A DNA stretch of 64,000 bases, taken from contig CAYTSA010000005.1 of the NCBI GenBank assembly GCA_964440345.1, positions 1 to 64,000 on the forward strand, read 5' to 3'. Source of the stretch: CAYTSA01 sp964440345. GTDB lineage: Bacteria > Desulfobacterota > Desulfovibrionia > Desulfovibrionales > Desulfovibrionaceae. The stretch's first letter is position 1. The number at the start of each line of letters is the position of its first letter. Shown here piece after piece: positions 1-7,355 of this stretch. Under the pieces are notes generated by a model that was given only the letters and a program-made list of their open reading frames with translations, was not told the origin of the DNA and searched no databases. Made by a program: the position numbers and the translations under genes.

Positions 1-534
1 CCCGGGGGCGTGGGCGTCGTTGTTGATCACCAGTTTGGCGCCGTATTGGCGGGCCAGGCTGGCCACGTGGCCGTTGGTCAGGCTGTGGCCCTTGCGGGTG
101 GTTATCTCCAGGTGTACGCCGCGCTCCGCGGCCAGTTGCACTTCTTCGGGCGTTATCAGCCCCGGGTGGGCCAGGATGTCCACGCCCGCCTCGATGGCGG
201 CCAGGTTCGTGCCACGGGCCACGGGTTCGACAATGGTCTCGCCGTGCACCGCCAGCAGCTGCGCGCCCAGTTTCCGGGCGCGGGCGGCCGTCTCTTCGAT
301 GAGCCCGGGCGGCACGTGGGTTATCTCCACGCCCGCGTACAGGTCTATGCCCATGTGCGGGCCGTACTGGGCCGCCAGTGCTGGAATGCGTTCCAATATG
401 GGGGCCAGCGTGGCCGCGTCCGCGTGGTCGGTAAAGGCCATGGCCGTGTACCCGACCGCCCTGGCCCGGCGGGCCGACTCGGCCGGGATAAGGACCCCGT
501 CGCTAAATATGGTGTGTGTATGCAGGTCTATCAT
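1..534 (-). CDS. PHP-domain metal-dependent phosphoesterase (partial, 3' end outside window)
   Basis: Reading from ATG at 534 the protein begins MIDLHTHTIFSDG, the His-x-His metal site of PHP (polymerase and histidinol phosphatase) domains. Further motifs follow: FTDHAD near residue 33, VHGETIVEP, LAHPGLIT and VINNDAHAPG, all typical metal-binding positions of the stand-alone PHP family, which hydrolyses phosphoesters with a multinuclear metal centre. The 178 codons in the window are open and run off the left edge, so perhaps 40 residues are missing. It lies downstream of the bifunctional-nuclease gene on the same strand, separated by a hairpin-rich repeat. No strong ribosome binding site precedes the ATG. 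The exact substrate cannot be read from the sequence; histidinol phosphate is only one possibility. Confidence 0.85.
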   Translation of the reverse strand, partial: MIDLHTHTIFSDGVLIPAESARRARAVGYTAMAFTDHADAATLAPILERIPALAAQYGPHMGIDLYAGVEITHVPPGLIEETAARARKLGAQLLAVHGETIVEPVARGTNLAAIEAGVDILAHPGLITPEEVQLAAERGVHLEITTRKGHSLTNGHVASLARQYGAKLVINNDAHAPG

Positions 535-544
535 GGGTAGTAGT

Positions 545-722
545 GGGGGGCAGGATTCTTGGGGGAAAAACTTCTTGAAAGAAGTTTTTCCCCCAACCCC
601 CCTTTTCAAGAACTTTGTATAACGTCCGCGCTACGCGCGGCCGGGGAAAACACACTGTTACCCTCTACCCTTATAAAAAGTATTGGTAGAGGGGGTCTCC
701 CCCGGCGCATGTTCTTCATTCG
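545..722. repeat. Composite intergenic hairpin repeat, copy 1
   Basis: This non-coding stretch shares a succession of blocks with 16690-16890: a hairpin of the form cttctt/aagaag, then a block like aacgtccgcgctacgcgcgg, then a run like aaaagt.ttgg followed by ggggtc, ending in cggc..ca.gt.ttc..cgcc immediately before the stop codon of a minus-strand gene. Both copies sit directly downstream of minus-strand genes in the same orientation. It is therefore a dispersed intergenic repeat and probably supplies transcription termination. The two copies differ by substitutions and an indel, so they are not recent duplicates. Confidence 0.7.
561..594. terminator. Strong symmetric hairpin, probable terminator
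   Basis: gggggaaaaacttctt at 561-576 pairs perfectly with 579-594, a 16-bp inverted repeat with a two-base centre. The A and T runs inside the stem give a U-tract on either strand, so it could act in both directions. It lies between the bifunctional-nuclease gene and the PHP gene and is part of the composite repeat. Confidence 0.65.
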
Positions 723-725
723 CCT

Positions 726-1223
726 TTACATTTTATACTTTGTATCGTCCGGATTCATTTTTTCCAGCATTTCGGTCCACTGGTCTGCGTCTTCGCTTTG
801 GATGACCGGTTTGCCTTCGCCGTAGTCGTCGGTGCCGGCTTGTTCCAGCACGGAGTCGTCGACCAGTATATTCGCCGCGGCCCGCAGGGCCAGGGCTATG
901 CCGTCCGAGGGCCGGCAGTCAATGCGTTTGCGGTTGCCGCCGTGTTCCACCTCAAGTTCTGCGTAGTAGGTGCCGTCTTTCAAGGATATGACCTCCAGGC
1001 CCACGATTTTCGCATCCAGGGTCGTGACTGCGGCCACAAACAAGTCGTGCGTCATGGGCCGCGGCAGCTCCACGTCGTTGAGGGCCATGGAAATGGCCAT
1101 GGCCTCCATGGCGCCTATCCAGATGGGCAGCACCTTGGTTTCTTCCAAATCCTTAAGGATGAGCACGGGCACCTGGGTGTCTTCGTCCACAGCCAGTCCG
1201 AATACCTTCATGGGCACCATCAT
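726..1223 (-). CDS. Bifunctional nuclease family (DUF151/BFN) protein
   Basis: The 165-residue protein matches the BFN family over its length. It has VPVLILKD near the N-terminus, LPIWIGAMEAMAI, RPMTHDL, and the conserved IDCRPSDGIALALR near residues 101-114. Some members have been reported to have RNase and DNase activity; others are uncharacterised. The start at 1223 is supported by AGGTGA five bases upstream. It follows miaB on the same strand after 52 bases and probably belongs to that transcript, an arrangement common in this bacterial group. The acidic C-terminal tail (SEDADQWTEMLEKMNPDD) is outside the domain. Confidence 0.9.
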   Translation of the reverse strand: MMVPMKVFGLAVDEDTQVPVLILKDLEETKVLPIWIGAMEAMAISMALNDVELPRPMTHDLFVAAVTTLDAKIVGLEVISLKDGTYYAELEVEHGGNRKRIDCRPSDGIALALRAAANILVDDSVLEQAGTDDYGEGKPVIQSEDADQWTEMLEKMNPDDTKYKM

Positions 1224-1275
1224 ATGTCACCTGCTTTGTCCTTGCTTTGGAGGGGCCGCGAAGCTGCGGCGTTTC

Positions 1276-2643
1276 CTAAGCAATGCTTTTTGCTGCGAGT
1301 GAGTGTTTCTTCGCCTCTGTCACAATGGCCGGGACTATGCTCCCGGCTTTTGCCTTGCCGGCCGCCAGGCCGCTCACGTTGACCACCCGGCCGCAGCCGT
1401 CGCGGCCGCGCCAGCTGGCTGCGCCAGGCCGTTGTTTCTTGCTGGGTCCTTCCAGCAGCACCTCTACGGCGCGGTCGACCGCGGACTCCAGGTGCGCCTG
1501 GGTCAGCCGGCTCTGCAAGCTCTGTAGCTGTTCCAACCGTTCGGCTTTTACAGCCAGGTCCAGCTTGCCGTCCATGCGCTCGGCCCGGGTTCCGGGGCGG
1601 TCCGAGTACATAAAGGAAAAACTTGACGCAAACCCAACGCGCTCCATGATGTCCAGGGTGGCCTGGAACTCTGCTTCTGTCTCGCCCGGGAAGCCCACTA
1701 TCAGATCGGTGGTCAGGGCTATCTCCGGCCGGGCGCGCCGCAGCCGGTCCACGATGTCCAGATACCGCGCCGTGTCGTAGCGCCGGCCCATGGCCTGCAG
1801 CACGCGGTCGGAGCCGGACTGCAGCGGCAGGTGCAGCGATGGGCAGAGCGTTTCCAGCCGGCCAAAGGCGTCGATGACCTCGTCCGCAATATCCTTGGGG
1901 TGCGAGGTAACGAATCGCAGCCGCTCCAGGCCGGGTATGGCCGCCGTCTGCTCCAGCAACCGGGCGAAGGAAACGCCAGCTCCGCCGGCGTCTTGGCCGT
2001 AGCTGTTCACGTTCTGGCCCAGGAGGGTGATTTCCTTGGCGCCGCGCTCGGCCAGGCCTTGGCATTCGGCCAGCACGTCATGCGGGCGGCGGGATTTTTG
2101 CCGGCCCCGCACAAAGGGCACGATGCAGTAGGCGCAGTAGTTGTCGCAGCCTTGCATGATGTTCACAAAGGCCTTGCCCTGGGACGCAGCCTGGTCCAGG
2201 TGCGGGTTCCGCTCCGGATAACTTTCGGTAAAATCCAGCAGGCTGATGCGCAGCTTCGGCTCGTTGAGCAGCCGCTCCACGGCCTGGGGCGCCATGGCGA
2301 CGCCGTCCGTGCCAAAAACCAGCCGCACAAAAGGAAAACGGCTCCAGAAACTCTCGCCTATCTGCTGCGCCACGCAACCGCACACCGCGGCAAAGGCGTT
2401 GGGGTGCTTTTCAAAGAACGGAGCCAGCCTGCCCAGCAGGCTGTACACTTTTTGTTCCGGCTTCTCGCGCACGGAGCAAGTGTTGACAATGACCACCCGT
2501 ACGTCGCCGGCATTTTCAGCGGCGTGCAGGTCCGCGTCCGGCGGGACCTCGCGCAGCCCCCGGGCCGTCAGCGCCCGGGACAGCCACTCGGAATCATTTA
2601 CATTCATCTGACAGCCAAAGGTCAGCACCTGAAACGCGGTCAC
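1276..2643 (-). CDS. miaB: tRNA-2-methylthio-N6-dimethylallyladenosine synthase
   Basis: MiaB is a radical SAM methylthiotransferase that adds the 2-methylthio group to isopentenyladenosine-37 of tRNAs reading UNN codons. The N-terminal domain (FGCQMNVNDSEW at residue 9, NTCSVREKPEQKV, GCVAQ) holds the auxiliary 4Fe-4S ligands. The radical SAM motif CDNYCAYC is at about 166-173, followed by LLGQNVNSYG and a C-terminal TRAM region. I chose GTG 2643 because AGGAG lies ten bases upstream and translation then starts just before the conserved FGCQMN. An alternative ATG at 2727 overlaps the upstream stop as ATGA and would add 28 unconserved residues. About 455 residues, normal for the family. The stop is TAG. 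Confidence 0.95.
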   Translation of the reverse strand: MTAFQVLTFGCQMNVNDSEWLSRALTARGLREVPPDADLHAAENAGDVRVVIVNTCSVREKPEQKVYSLLGRLAPFFEKHPNAFAAVCGCVAQQIGESFWSRFPFVRLVFGTDGVAMAPQAVERLLNEPKLRISLLDFTESYPERNPHLDQAASQGKAFVNIMQGCDNYCAYCIVPFVRGRQKSRRPHDVLAECQGLAERGAKEITLLGQNVNSYGQDAGGAGVSFARLLEQTAAIPGLERLRFVTSHPKDIADEVIDAFGRLETLCPSLHLPLQSGSDRVLQAMGRRYDTARYLDIVDRLRRARPEIALTTDLIVGFPGETEAEFQATLDIMERVGFASSFSFMYSDRPGTRAERMDGKLDLAVKAERLEQLQSLQSRLTQAHLESAVDRAVEVLLEGPSKKQRPGAASWRGRDGCGRVVNVSGLAAGKAKAGSIVPAIVTEAKKHSLAAKSIA

Positions 2644-2723
2644 GTTTGTACGGCTCCTGTCCTTTGCAGCGTCTTGTTGTCCACAGTACCATCCTGCATA
2701 TGTCTGTTCAAGTCCGGAAAAGA

Positions 2724-3287
2724 TCATCCAAACAGCCGCGTAACGACAATTTCCGCCGCGGTTTCCGGCCTGGCGGACTCGGTGTCTATGACCACTTCCG
2801 CTTCTGGGTCTTCCTCAAAAGGCTCGTCGACCCCGGGCACGACGCCCAAGCTCGGGAACTCCTTGCCCGTGTTTTTTCGCTCCAGCGCTTTGGCGTACAA
2901 TTGCGCCTGCACCTTGCCCTGGGGCCGCTCGGCCTCGCGCTGCATGGCTGCCTCCAGAGAGCAGCGCAGATGCACTTCGGCAAAGCCGTCCAGGCGACGG
3001 CGGGCCAGGGCGCGCCACTGCAGCCTGTGCCCCGTCCCGTCCATGAGCACTGTGCGGCCCGCGGCGGCGAGCGTCCTGGCCTCGTCCACAAACATACGGT
3101 AGGCCCTGCCGCGCTCCTCAGGCGTGTACTGCGGGTTTGGCGTGTAGCTCTTGCGGCGCTCGTCCATTTCCAGATGGACAGGGTCATGGCCCATATTCCT
3201 CAGCCGGCTGGCGACTGCACGCGCCACGGAGGACTTGCCGCAGCCCGGCAGCCCGGTGAACCATATCGCCTTTGCCTGGCCAGTCAC
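2724..3287 (-). CDS. Adenylylsulfate-kinase-like P-loop kinase
   Basis: About 187 residues with a P-loop (FTGLPGCGKSS, residues 10-20) in the context typical of CysC-type APS kinases, followed by MDERRKSYTPNPQYTPEERGR and VLMDGTGH. It lacks the usual DGDNIR sequence of APS kinase (LEMDERRK instead), so the substrate may not be adenylylsulfate. I chose GTG 3287, which overlaps the upstream stop as GTGA and has GAGG eight bases upstream. The only ATG, at 3320, would overlap the neighbour more. Translational coupling with the APH-like kinase just upstream suggests joint function. Fused proteins pairing an APH-like domain (COG2187) with a P-loop kinase domain (COG0645) are known, so this may be a split version. 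Confidence 0.75.
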   Translation of the reverse strand: MTGQAKAIWFTGLPGCGKSSVARAVASRLRNMGHDPVHLEMDERRKSYTPNPQYTPEERGRAYRMFVDEARTLAAAGRTVLMDGTGHRLQWRALARRRLDGFAEVHLRCSLEAAMQREAERPQGKVQAQLYAKALERKNTGKEFPSLGVVPGVDEPFEEDPEAEVVIDTESARPETAAEIVVTRLFG

Positions 3288-4420
3288 GAACAGGCCTCGT
3301 TCAAATACTTGTTCACACACGCAACGTCGAAGGACTCTTCAGTAAGCACGTTTTCCAGGAACGTAAAGAGGCCCTGCCGCACTTCCTGCGGATGATCTGG
3401 GTACCACTCCGGCGAGGCCACCACCAGCGCCCGAAACACAAAGAACGGCGCTATCACCTCCAGCACGGCGTTGTCTCCCGTAACACACAGGTATTCTTCA
3501 AAAAAAGCTTCGAACAGCTCTTTGAACGGGCCGTTCAGCCTGGGCGGGCCGCCCTTTTCATGGCCGTCCAGCACGCCGAACAGCAGAAAATTAATGGCCA
3601 TGCCGGCCAGATCGCCCGCAGGCTCGCCCCATTCTCCCCGGCTGCGGTCCAGCACGGTGAAGCCCAGCTCGTCGTTCGGGTTGTTGGCGTCCGGGTCGTG
3701 GATGATCACGTTCCAGGGGTGGAAGTCCCCGTGCACCACGGCCAGCCGATGGGCGTAGTCCTTCAGTTTCCAGCGCCAGTCGATGAGCTTGTGCTCCAGC
3801 GCTTTGAACCGTTGGTCCGGATAGTCAGCGTAGGGGTGGGCGTAAGCCTCGTCAATCAGGCCCAGGATGCATTCGCTGGAGCCCAGCAAGTTGCGCATGC
3901 GGCGATAGTACAAGTGCGCATCGTCCAGCTTGTCTGCATGCACCCGGGCCAGCCAGCGGCTGAAACGCCGGACCTGCTCCAAGTCCTCGGACCGAAAATC
4001 CCCGGAACGGATGCGCTCCAGGTCGTTGAAATAATCATAGCCGTTCACCTTTTGAGTGACGATGAAAAACTCCCGACAGTCATTGACAGGCACAAGCCGT
4101 CCGTCGCCGTCCACATAGCCCAAACCCAGCGGCTTGACGTGCCCCTCCATGCGGCCCGAGGTCTCGTACTGGAACATGAGCACCCGGGCCCTGTCCCAGT
4201 AGAATTGATGGCCATATTTGTCGCCTTTCATGATGGAGAGCACAGCCTCGGTTTCGTGGCCGTCTATGTCCACATGGACTCGCAACGGCTTGCCAAATCC
4301 AAAGCGCTTGACGCCTTGTTTGTCCAACGTTCCGATGTCGCCAAAATCCAGAAGCCGGGCGCGTTGCCCGTAAAGCCGTTGGATGTACGTCTCTAACTGG
4401 CTGGTGTCCAATTGCAGCAT
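3284..4420 (-). CDS. Aminoglycoside phosphotransferase (APH)-fold kinase
   Basis: 378 residues with the catalytic loop HGDFHPWN at 230-237 and a metal-binding segment DRSRGEWGEPAGD at 258-270, hallmarks of the APH/choline-kinase fold. The start at 4420 has GAGGGG eight bases upstream; an upstream in-frame ATG at 4468 adds 16 residues without a site. The N-terminal half contains RVHVDIDGHETEAVLSIMK, a probable ATP-binding sheet. It overlaps the P-loop kinase gene by four bases. A role in antibiotic resistance is not implied; the substrate is unknown. It is the first gene of the minus-strand run that ends with the PHP gene. Confidence 0.75.
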   Translation of the reverse strand: MLQLDTSQLETYIQRLYGQRARLLDFGDIGTLDKQGVKRFGFGKPLRVHVDIDGHETEAVLSIMKGDKYGHQFYWDRARVLMFQYETSGRMEGHVKPLGLGYVDGDGRLVPVNDCREFFIVTQKVNGYDYFNDLERIRSGDFRSEDLEQVRRFSRWLARVHADKLDDAHLYYRRMRNLLGSSECILGLIDEAYAHPYADYPDQRFKALEHKLIDWRWKLKDYAHRLAVVHGDFHPWNVIIHDPDANNPNDELGFTVLDRSRGEWGEPAGDLAGMAINFLLFGVLDGHEKGGPPRLNGPFKELFEAFFEEYLCVTGDNAVLEVIAPFFVFRALVVASPEWYPDHPQEVRQGLFTFLENVLTEESFDVACVNKYLNEACS

Positions 4421-4496
4421 GGTTCGTCCCCTCAGTTTGGGTGAAATTACGCTTCCATCATACCTCATATTGGCGCAAACGTAACCCCTGCAGCGA

Positions 4497-4552
4497 GCGC
4501 AAAAGGAAAGGGCTCAGGCGATGGGCTCAGGTGATGCGCGCGCCGCTGAACG
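4497..4552. repeat. Degenerate copy of the HD-GYP gene tail, left of the AT-rich block
   Basis: The segment gcgcaaaaggaaagggctcagg...ggtgatgcgcgcgccgctgaacg resembles gcgcaaggggaaggactcaggtgatgcgggcgtcgctaagcacg at 15092-15136, which spans the last codons and stop of the HD-GYP gene. Read on the minus strand the left copy ends FSGARIT-stop at 4526, against LSDARIT-stop at 15108. An internal duplication (ggctcagg.gatg twice) is also visible. It is probably a relic left by rearrangement at the island boundary. Confidence 0.4.
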
Positions 4553-4657
4553 CCCAGGATATGGCGAGCGTGAAACAACAATGTATTAAGGCGGCCTATT
4601 GCGGGGTTTAGGGCTCATGCATAAACGCTAATGGTGCATCAAGGCGTGCGGCCGCAA

Positions 4658-4770
4658 GGGTCGCCCCTACACGACAACCTGTTGATGTAACGCATGGTGC
4701 GTGTACAGACCTGAGCGTACTCCCACCTGCCCTAGCCGGGCTGCTTGGTCAGCACTAGTAGGCGGCGAAT
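4658..4770. repeat. Left direct repeat bounding the AT-rich island
   Basis: This segment aligns with 14955-15065 in the same orientation. Shared stretches include ggtcgcccctay, ttgat.taa, gcat.gtgcgtgtac, gacctgagc, tagccgggctgc.tgg and a final ct..taggcgg-like block. The match is imperfect with small indels. Together the pair encloses about 10 kb whose base composition differs from both sides. No integrase or transposase gene is visible between the copies. Confidence 0.6.
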
Positions 4771-4801
4771 TCAGTTTCATTGACAATTCAGTTTCATTGA
4801 C
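4768..4801. repeat. Perfect 17-bp tandem duplication upstream of the ArsR-type gene
   Basis: aattcagtttcattgac occurs at 4768-4784 and is repeated without change at 4785-4801. It lies at the inner edge of the left boundary repeat and about 70 bases before the regulator gene. It could be an operator pair or a small duplication at an insertion junction; the sequence alone does not decide. Confidence 0.6.
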
Positions 4802-4869
4802 TTGACATGCCAGAAATCCACTCGCACAGTGCCAGCGCGCAGATTGAAACAAACCCGTAGACGTTATTA

Positions 4870-5151
4870 TTGACCCTAAAAAAGTCACGAAGCTGTGAAG
4901 TTTTTTCTGTAGGCGCTCGCGCCATAATGCGCGAGGAATTGCAGCATCGCTTTCTATGCGTGAACGCGCTGGCAAAAATGCTGAACACAACCCCTTCCGC
5001 CGTGCCGCAGCATCTGCGCGTGTTGCGAGATGCAGGAATCGTCACCCCGGACAAGAGAGGTTATTTTGTTCATTCCAGAATCAATGAAAAACCCATGACA
5101 GAATGGCAAGAGGCTACAAAGTCTCTATTGAATATTTCTATACAGTCATGA
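4870..5151 (+). CDS. ArsR-family winged-helix transcriptional regulator
   Basis: 93 residues from a TTG start. CVNALAKMLNTTPSAVPQHLRVLRDAGIV (residues 36-64) is a typical ArsR recognition helix and HLRVLRDAG signature, followed by a wing (DKRGYFVHSRI). The preceding SCEVFSVGARAIMREEL corresponds to the usual first helices, so the protein looks complete although short. No ATG is available upstream, and the next ATG (MREEL) would cut off a helix. ArsR proteins usually repress adjacent metal or anion genes. Here the gene lies 68 bases before a sulfate/molybdate-type permease, which is the likely target. No Cys metal site can be assigned beyond C9 and C36. Confidence 0.75.
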   Translation: MTLKKSRSCEVFSVGARAIMREELQHRFLCVNALAKMLNTTPSAVPQHLRVLRDAGIVTPDKRGYFVHSRINEKPMTEWQEATKSLLNISIQS

Positions 5152-5219
5152 AATTGTTTTTTCTTCTGATAATAGTTTCTGCGCAGAAGCTTACATATTT
5201 TGCAAACAGGAGAAGGCGC

Positions 5220-6419
5220 ATGCTTAACCGATATAGATTTAATCGATTAGAATTTGCAGGGTCTCTTGGCGACCTCGGAGCGCTCCTGCCCATTGCCATG
5301 GCCATGGTTCTCTTCAACGGTCTTGATCCACTGGGAGTTTTTTTGAGTATAGGGCTGTACTATATTCTTTCGGGGATATATTTCGGCGTTACTGTTCCGG
5401 TCCAGCCTATGAAAGTCATCGGCGCCTATGCCATTGCTACGGCAATGAGCCCGGACCAGATCATGGCGTCTACGATCCTCATGAGCGCATTCCTTGCGGT
5501 CATTAGTCTTACCGGGGCCATTGACCTTATCCGCAAGCTCACCCCCAAAGCCGTGATTCGTGGCGTCCAGTTGTCTACCGGGGCTTTGCTTATTTCTGGA
5601 GGCGCGAAATTCATCATTGGCGCTTCGAAATTTCAGGAACTTCAGAATGCTGTTGAGCCCTACCTTTCAATTCAATCCCTTGGCCCACTCCCCATTAGCC
5701 TCGTCATTGGAACGATATGTGGATTCATTACGTTGCTCTTGCTGAACAGCCGCAAATATCCTGCTGGCTTGATCGTTATCCTGGGCGGCATTCTTGCCGG
5801 CGTAGTGCTTGGGGCAAGAATGGACTTTACACTTGACAGTATTACCTTGCATGTTCCCACCTTCCTTCCCTTCGGATTGCCAGGAAAGGCTGACTTCACC
5901 TTTGCCTTGTTCGCTCTGGTTCTGCCCCAATTGCCCATGACTCTCGGCAACGCAGTTCTGGCTTACACGGACCTTTCAAAAGAGTATTTCAAGGAACAAG
6001 CGGACAGGCTGACCAATCGTAAAGTGTGTCTAAGCATGGCGTTGGCCAATTTTTTCAGCTTTTGCTTTGGAGGAATGCCCATGTGCCACGGCGCTGGAGG
6101 GTTGGCGGCTCATTATTGTTTTGGCGCCCGGACGGCTGGCTCTAATTTGATAATTGGTTCGCTTTTTGTGGCGCTGGCGCTTCTGTTGGGCAAGAATGTG
6201 ATCAGCTTTTTCACTCTACTCCCCATGTCCATCTTGGGCGTGCTCCTCATCTACGCCGGTTCGCAACTGGCGTTGGCCGTTATGGACCTTAAGAGCAGGA
6301 AGGACTTTTTCGTGATCGCCCTTATCCTCGGGATTACTCTGGCGTCCAATCTTGCCGCAGGATTCCTCACTGGAATCATCGTGTGCCACATCCTCAGGTG
6401 GAAAAAACTTTCTGTGTAA
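5220..6419 (+). CDS. Sulfate/molybdate permease (MFS_MOT1-like family)
   Basis: About 399 residues with ten or more hydrophobic segments. The N-terminal RFNRLEFAGSLGDLGALLPI and the PVQPMK motif are characteristic of the MOT1-like branch of SulP-related permeases; a second conserved block is LPMTLGNAVLA followed by GGMPMCHGAGGLAAHY. The start at 5220 has AGGAG seven bases upstream; earlier in-frame starts lie in the region after the regulator. MOT1 proteins move molybdate or sulfate. In a sulfate reducer either is plausible, and the ArsR-type gene upstream and TSUP gene downstream suggest control of oxyanion flux. Located inside the AT-rich block. Confidence 0.85.
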   Translation: MLNRYRFNRLEFAGSLGDLGALLPIAMAMVLFNGLDPLGVFLSIGLYYILSGIYFGVTVPVQPMKVIGAYAIATAMSPDQIMASTILMSAFLAVISLTGAIDLIRKLTPKAVIRGVQLSTGALLISGGAKFIIGASKFQELQNAVEPYLSIQSLGPLPISLVIGTICGFITLLLLNSRKYPAGLIVILGGILAGVVLGARMDFTLDSITLHVPTFLPFGLPGKADFTFALFALVLPQLPMTLGNAVLAYTDLSKEYFKEQADRLTNRKVCLSMALANFFSFCFGGMPMCHGAGGLAAHYCFGARTAGSNLIIGSLFVALALLLGKNVISFFTLLPMSILGVLLIYAGSQLALAVMDLKSRKDFFVIALILGITLASNLAAGFLTGIIVCHILRWKKLSV

Positions 6420-6488
6420 AGATGAATAGTATAGGATGTGTCAAACCAGCAATAAACAATTATCCTAAAATGGCTGAAAGGATTGTCC

Positions 6489-7250
6489 ATGAATCTTTCC
6501 TTTGTCCTGCTTGGCGGCGTTTTTTTCATCTCATTTCTGTTGACCATGGTCGGTCTGGGCGGCGGACTTGTCTTTTCGCCGCTGTTCGTGCTCTTGGGGA
6601 TGGCGAAAGGTCAAGCGGCCGCAACGTCCTTATTCCTTAACCTCACGGCTGCCGGGTCCGCAGCTTACGCTTACTCGCGAAAAGGGCTGGTCGATTTTTC
6701 CCTGTCGATTCCGTTAATCTTGTTCTCCGCTACAGCAGCTCCGCTCGGGGCGTATGTGAACACGCGGATCGATACGAAACCATTTCTGCTGATCATGACC
6801 GCCGTTCTTTTTTTGGCGGGAGTTCGCATGTTTTTTTCCCCAAAAGACGCAGAGCAAACGGTGAAGCGGTCCAAAGCGGTCAAGATGATTGGGGGAGCGC
6901 TCATAGGGGCGGTCATAGGGCTCATGGCCGGCCTGCTGGGAATTGGCGGCGGAGTTTTCGTCGTGCCCCTGTTGATATTTGTCCTCAAGACGCCGACCAA
7001 GATAGCGGCCGCGTCGTCCACCTTCATCGTTTGTTTTTCCTCACTCACTGGTTTTTTGGGGTACGCGTCCATGGGCGAAGTCGATTGGACGTTCATACTG
7101 CCAGCTGCGGTAGCCGCTTTTCTCGGCGGGCAGGCGGGGGCGAGGCTCATGAGCGCCAAAGTGAAAGGCCGAGTGGTTAGGATTCTTTTCAGCTTGCTCC
7201 TGTTTGGACTGTGCGCCAGACTGCTGTATCAGGCCCTTTGGGGAGCGTGA
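6489..7250 (+). CDS. TSUP (TauE/SafE) family anion permease
   Basis: 253 residues with about eight membrane segments in two repeated halves, each containing a glycine-rich turn: MVGLGGGLVFSPLF in the first and GLLGIGGGVFVVPLL in the second, the TSUP signature. Family members export sulfite, sulfonates or other sulfur anions. The start at 6489 has AAAGGA six bases upstream; a TTG six bases earlier is possible. It follows the MOT1-like permease by 69 bases on the same strand, so the two transporters are probably co-transcribed under the ArsR-type regulator. The exact anion is unknown. Confidence 0.85.
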   Translation: MNLSFVLLGGVFFISFLLTMVGLGGGLVFSPLFVLLGMAKGQAAATSLFLNLTAAGSAAYAYSRKGLVDFSLSIPLILFSATAAPLGAYVNTRIDTKPFLLIMTAVLFLAGVRMFFSPKDAEQTVKRSKAVKMIGGALIGAVIGLMAGLLGIGGGVFVVPLLIFVLKTPTKIAAASSTFIVCFSSLTGFLGYASMGEVDWTFILPAAVAAFLGGQAGARLMSAKVKGRVVRILFSLLLFGLCARLLYQALWGA

Positions 7251-7355
7251 CGGCGTGATCCGTCGAGACTTGCGAAGGGCATACGCGCCCGGGACGAATG
7301 GGTATTCTGGAATTTAGATATTTGAATTAAACATACAGTGAAGGCAGACATCCTT

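Noticed and set aside
1831..3102. Long open frame on the plus strand opposite miaB and the P-loop kinase
   Set aside because: Low-complexity composition and no family pattern; it is the antisense image of two well-supported genes.
3284..4420. Aminoglycoside resistance gene
   Set aside because: Only the kinase fold is shared; no resistance-type substrate loop can be identified and the genomic context is housekeeping.
4667..5054. Two minus-strand open frames before and opposite the ArsR-type gene
   Set aside because: No family pattern; they cover the boundary repeat and the antisense of the regulator.
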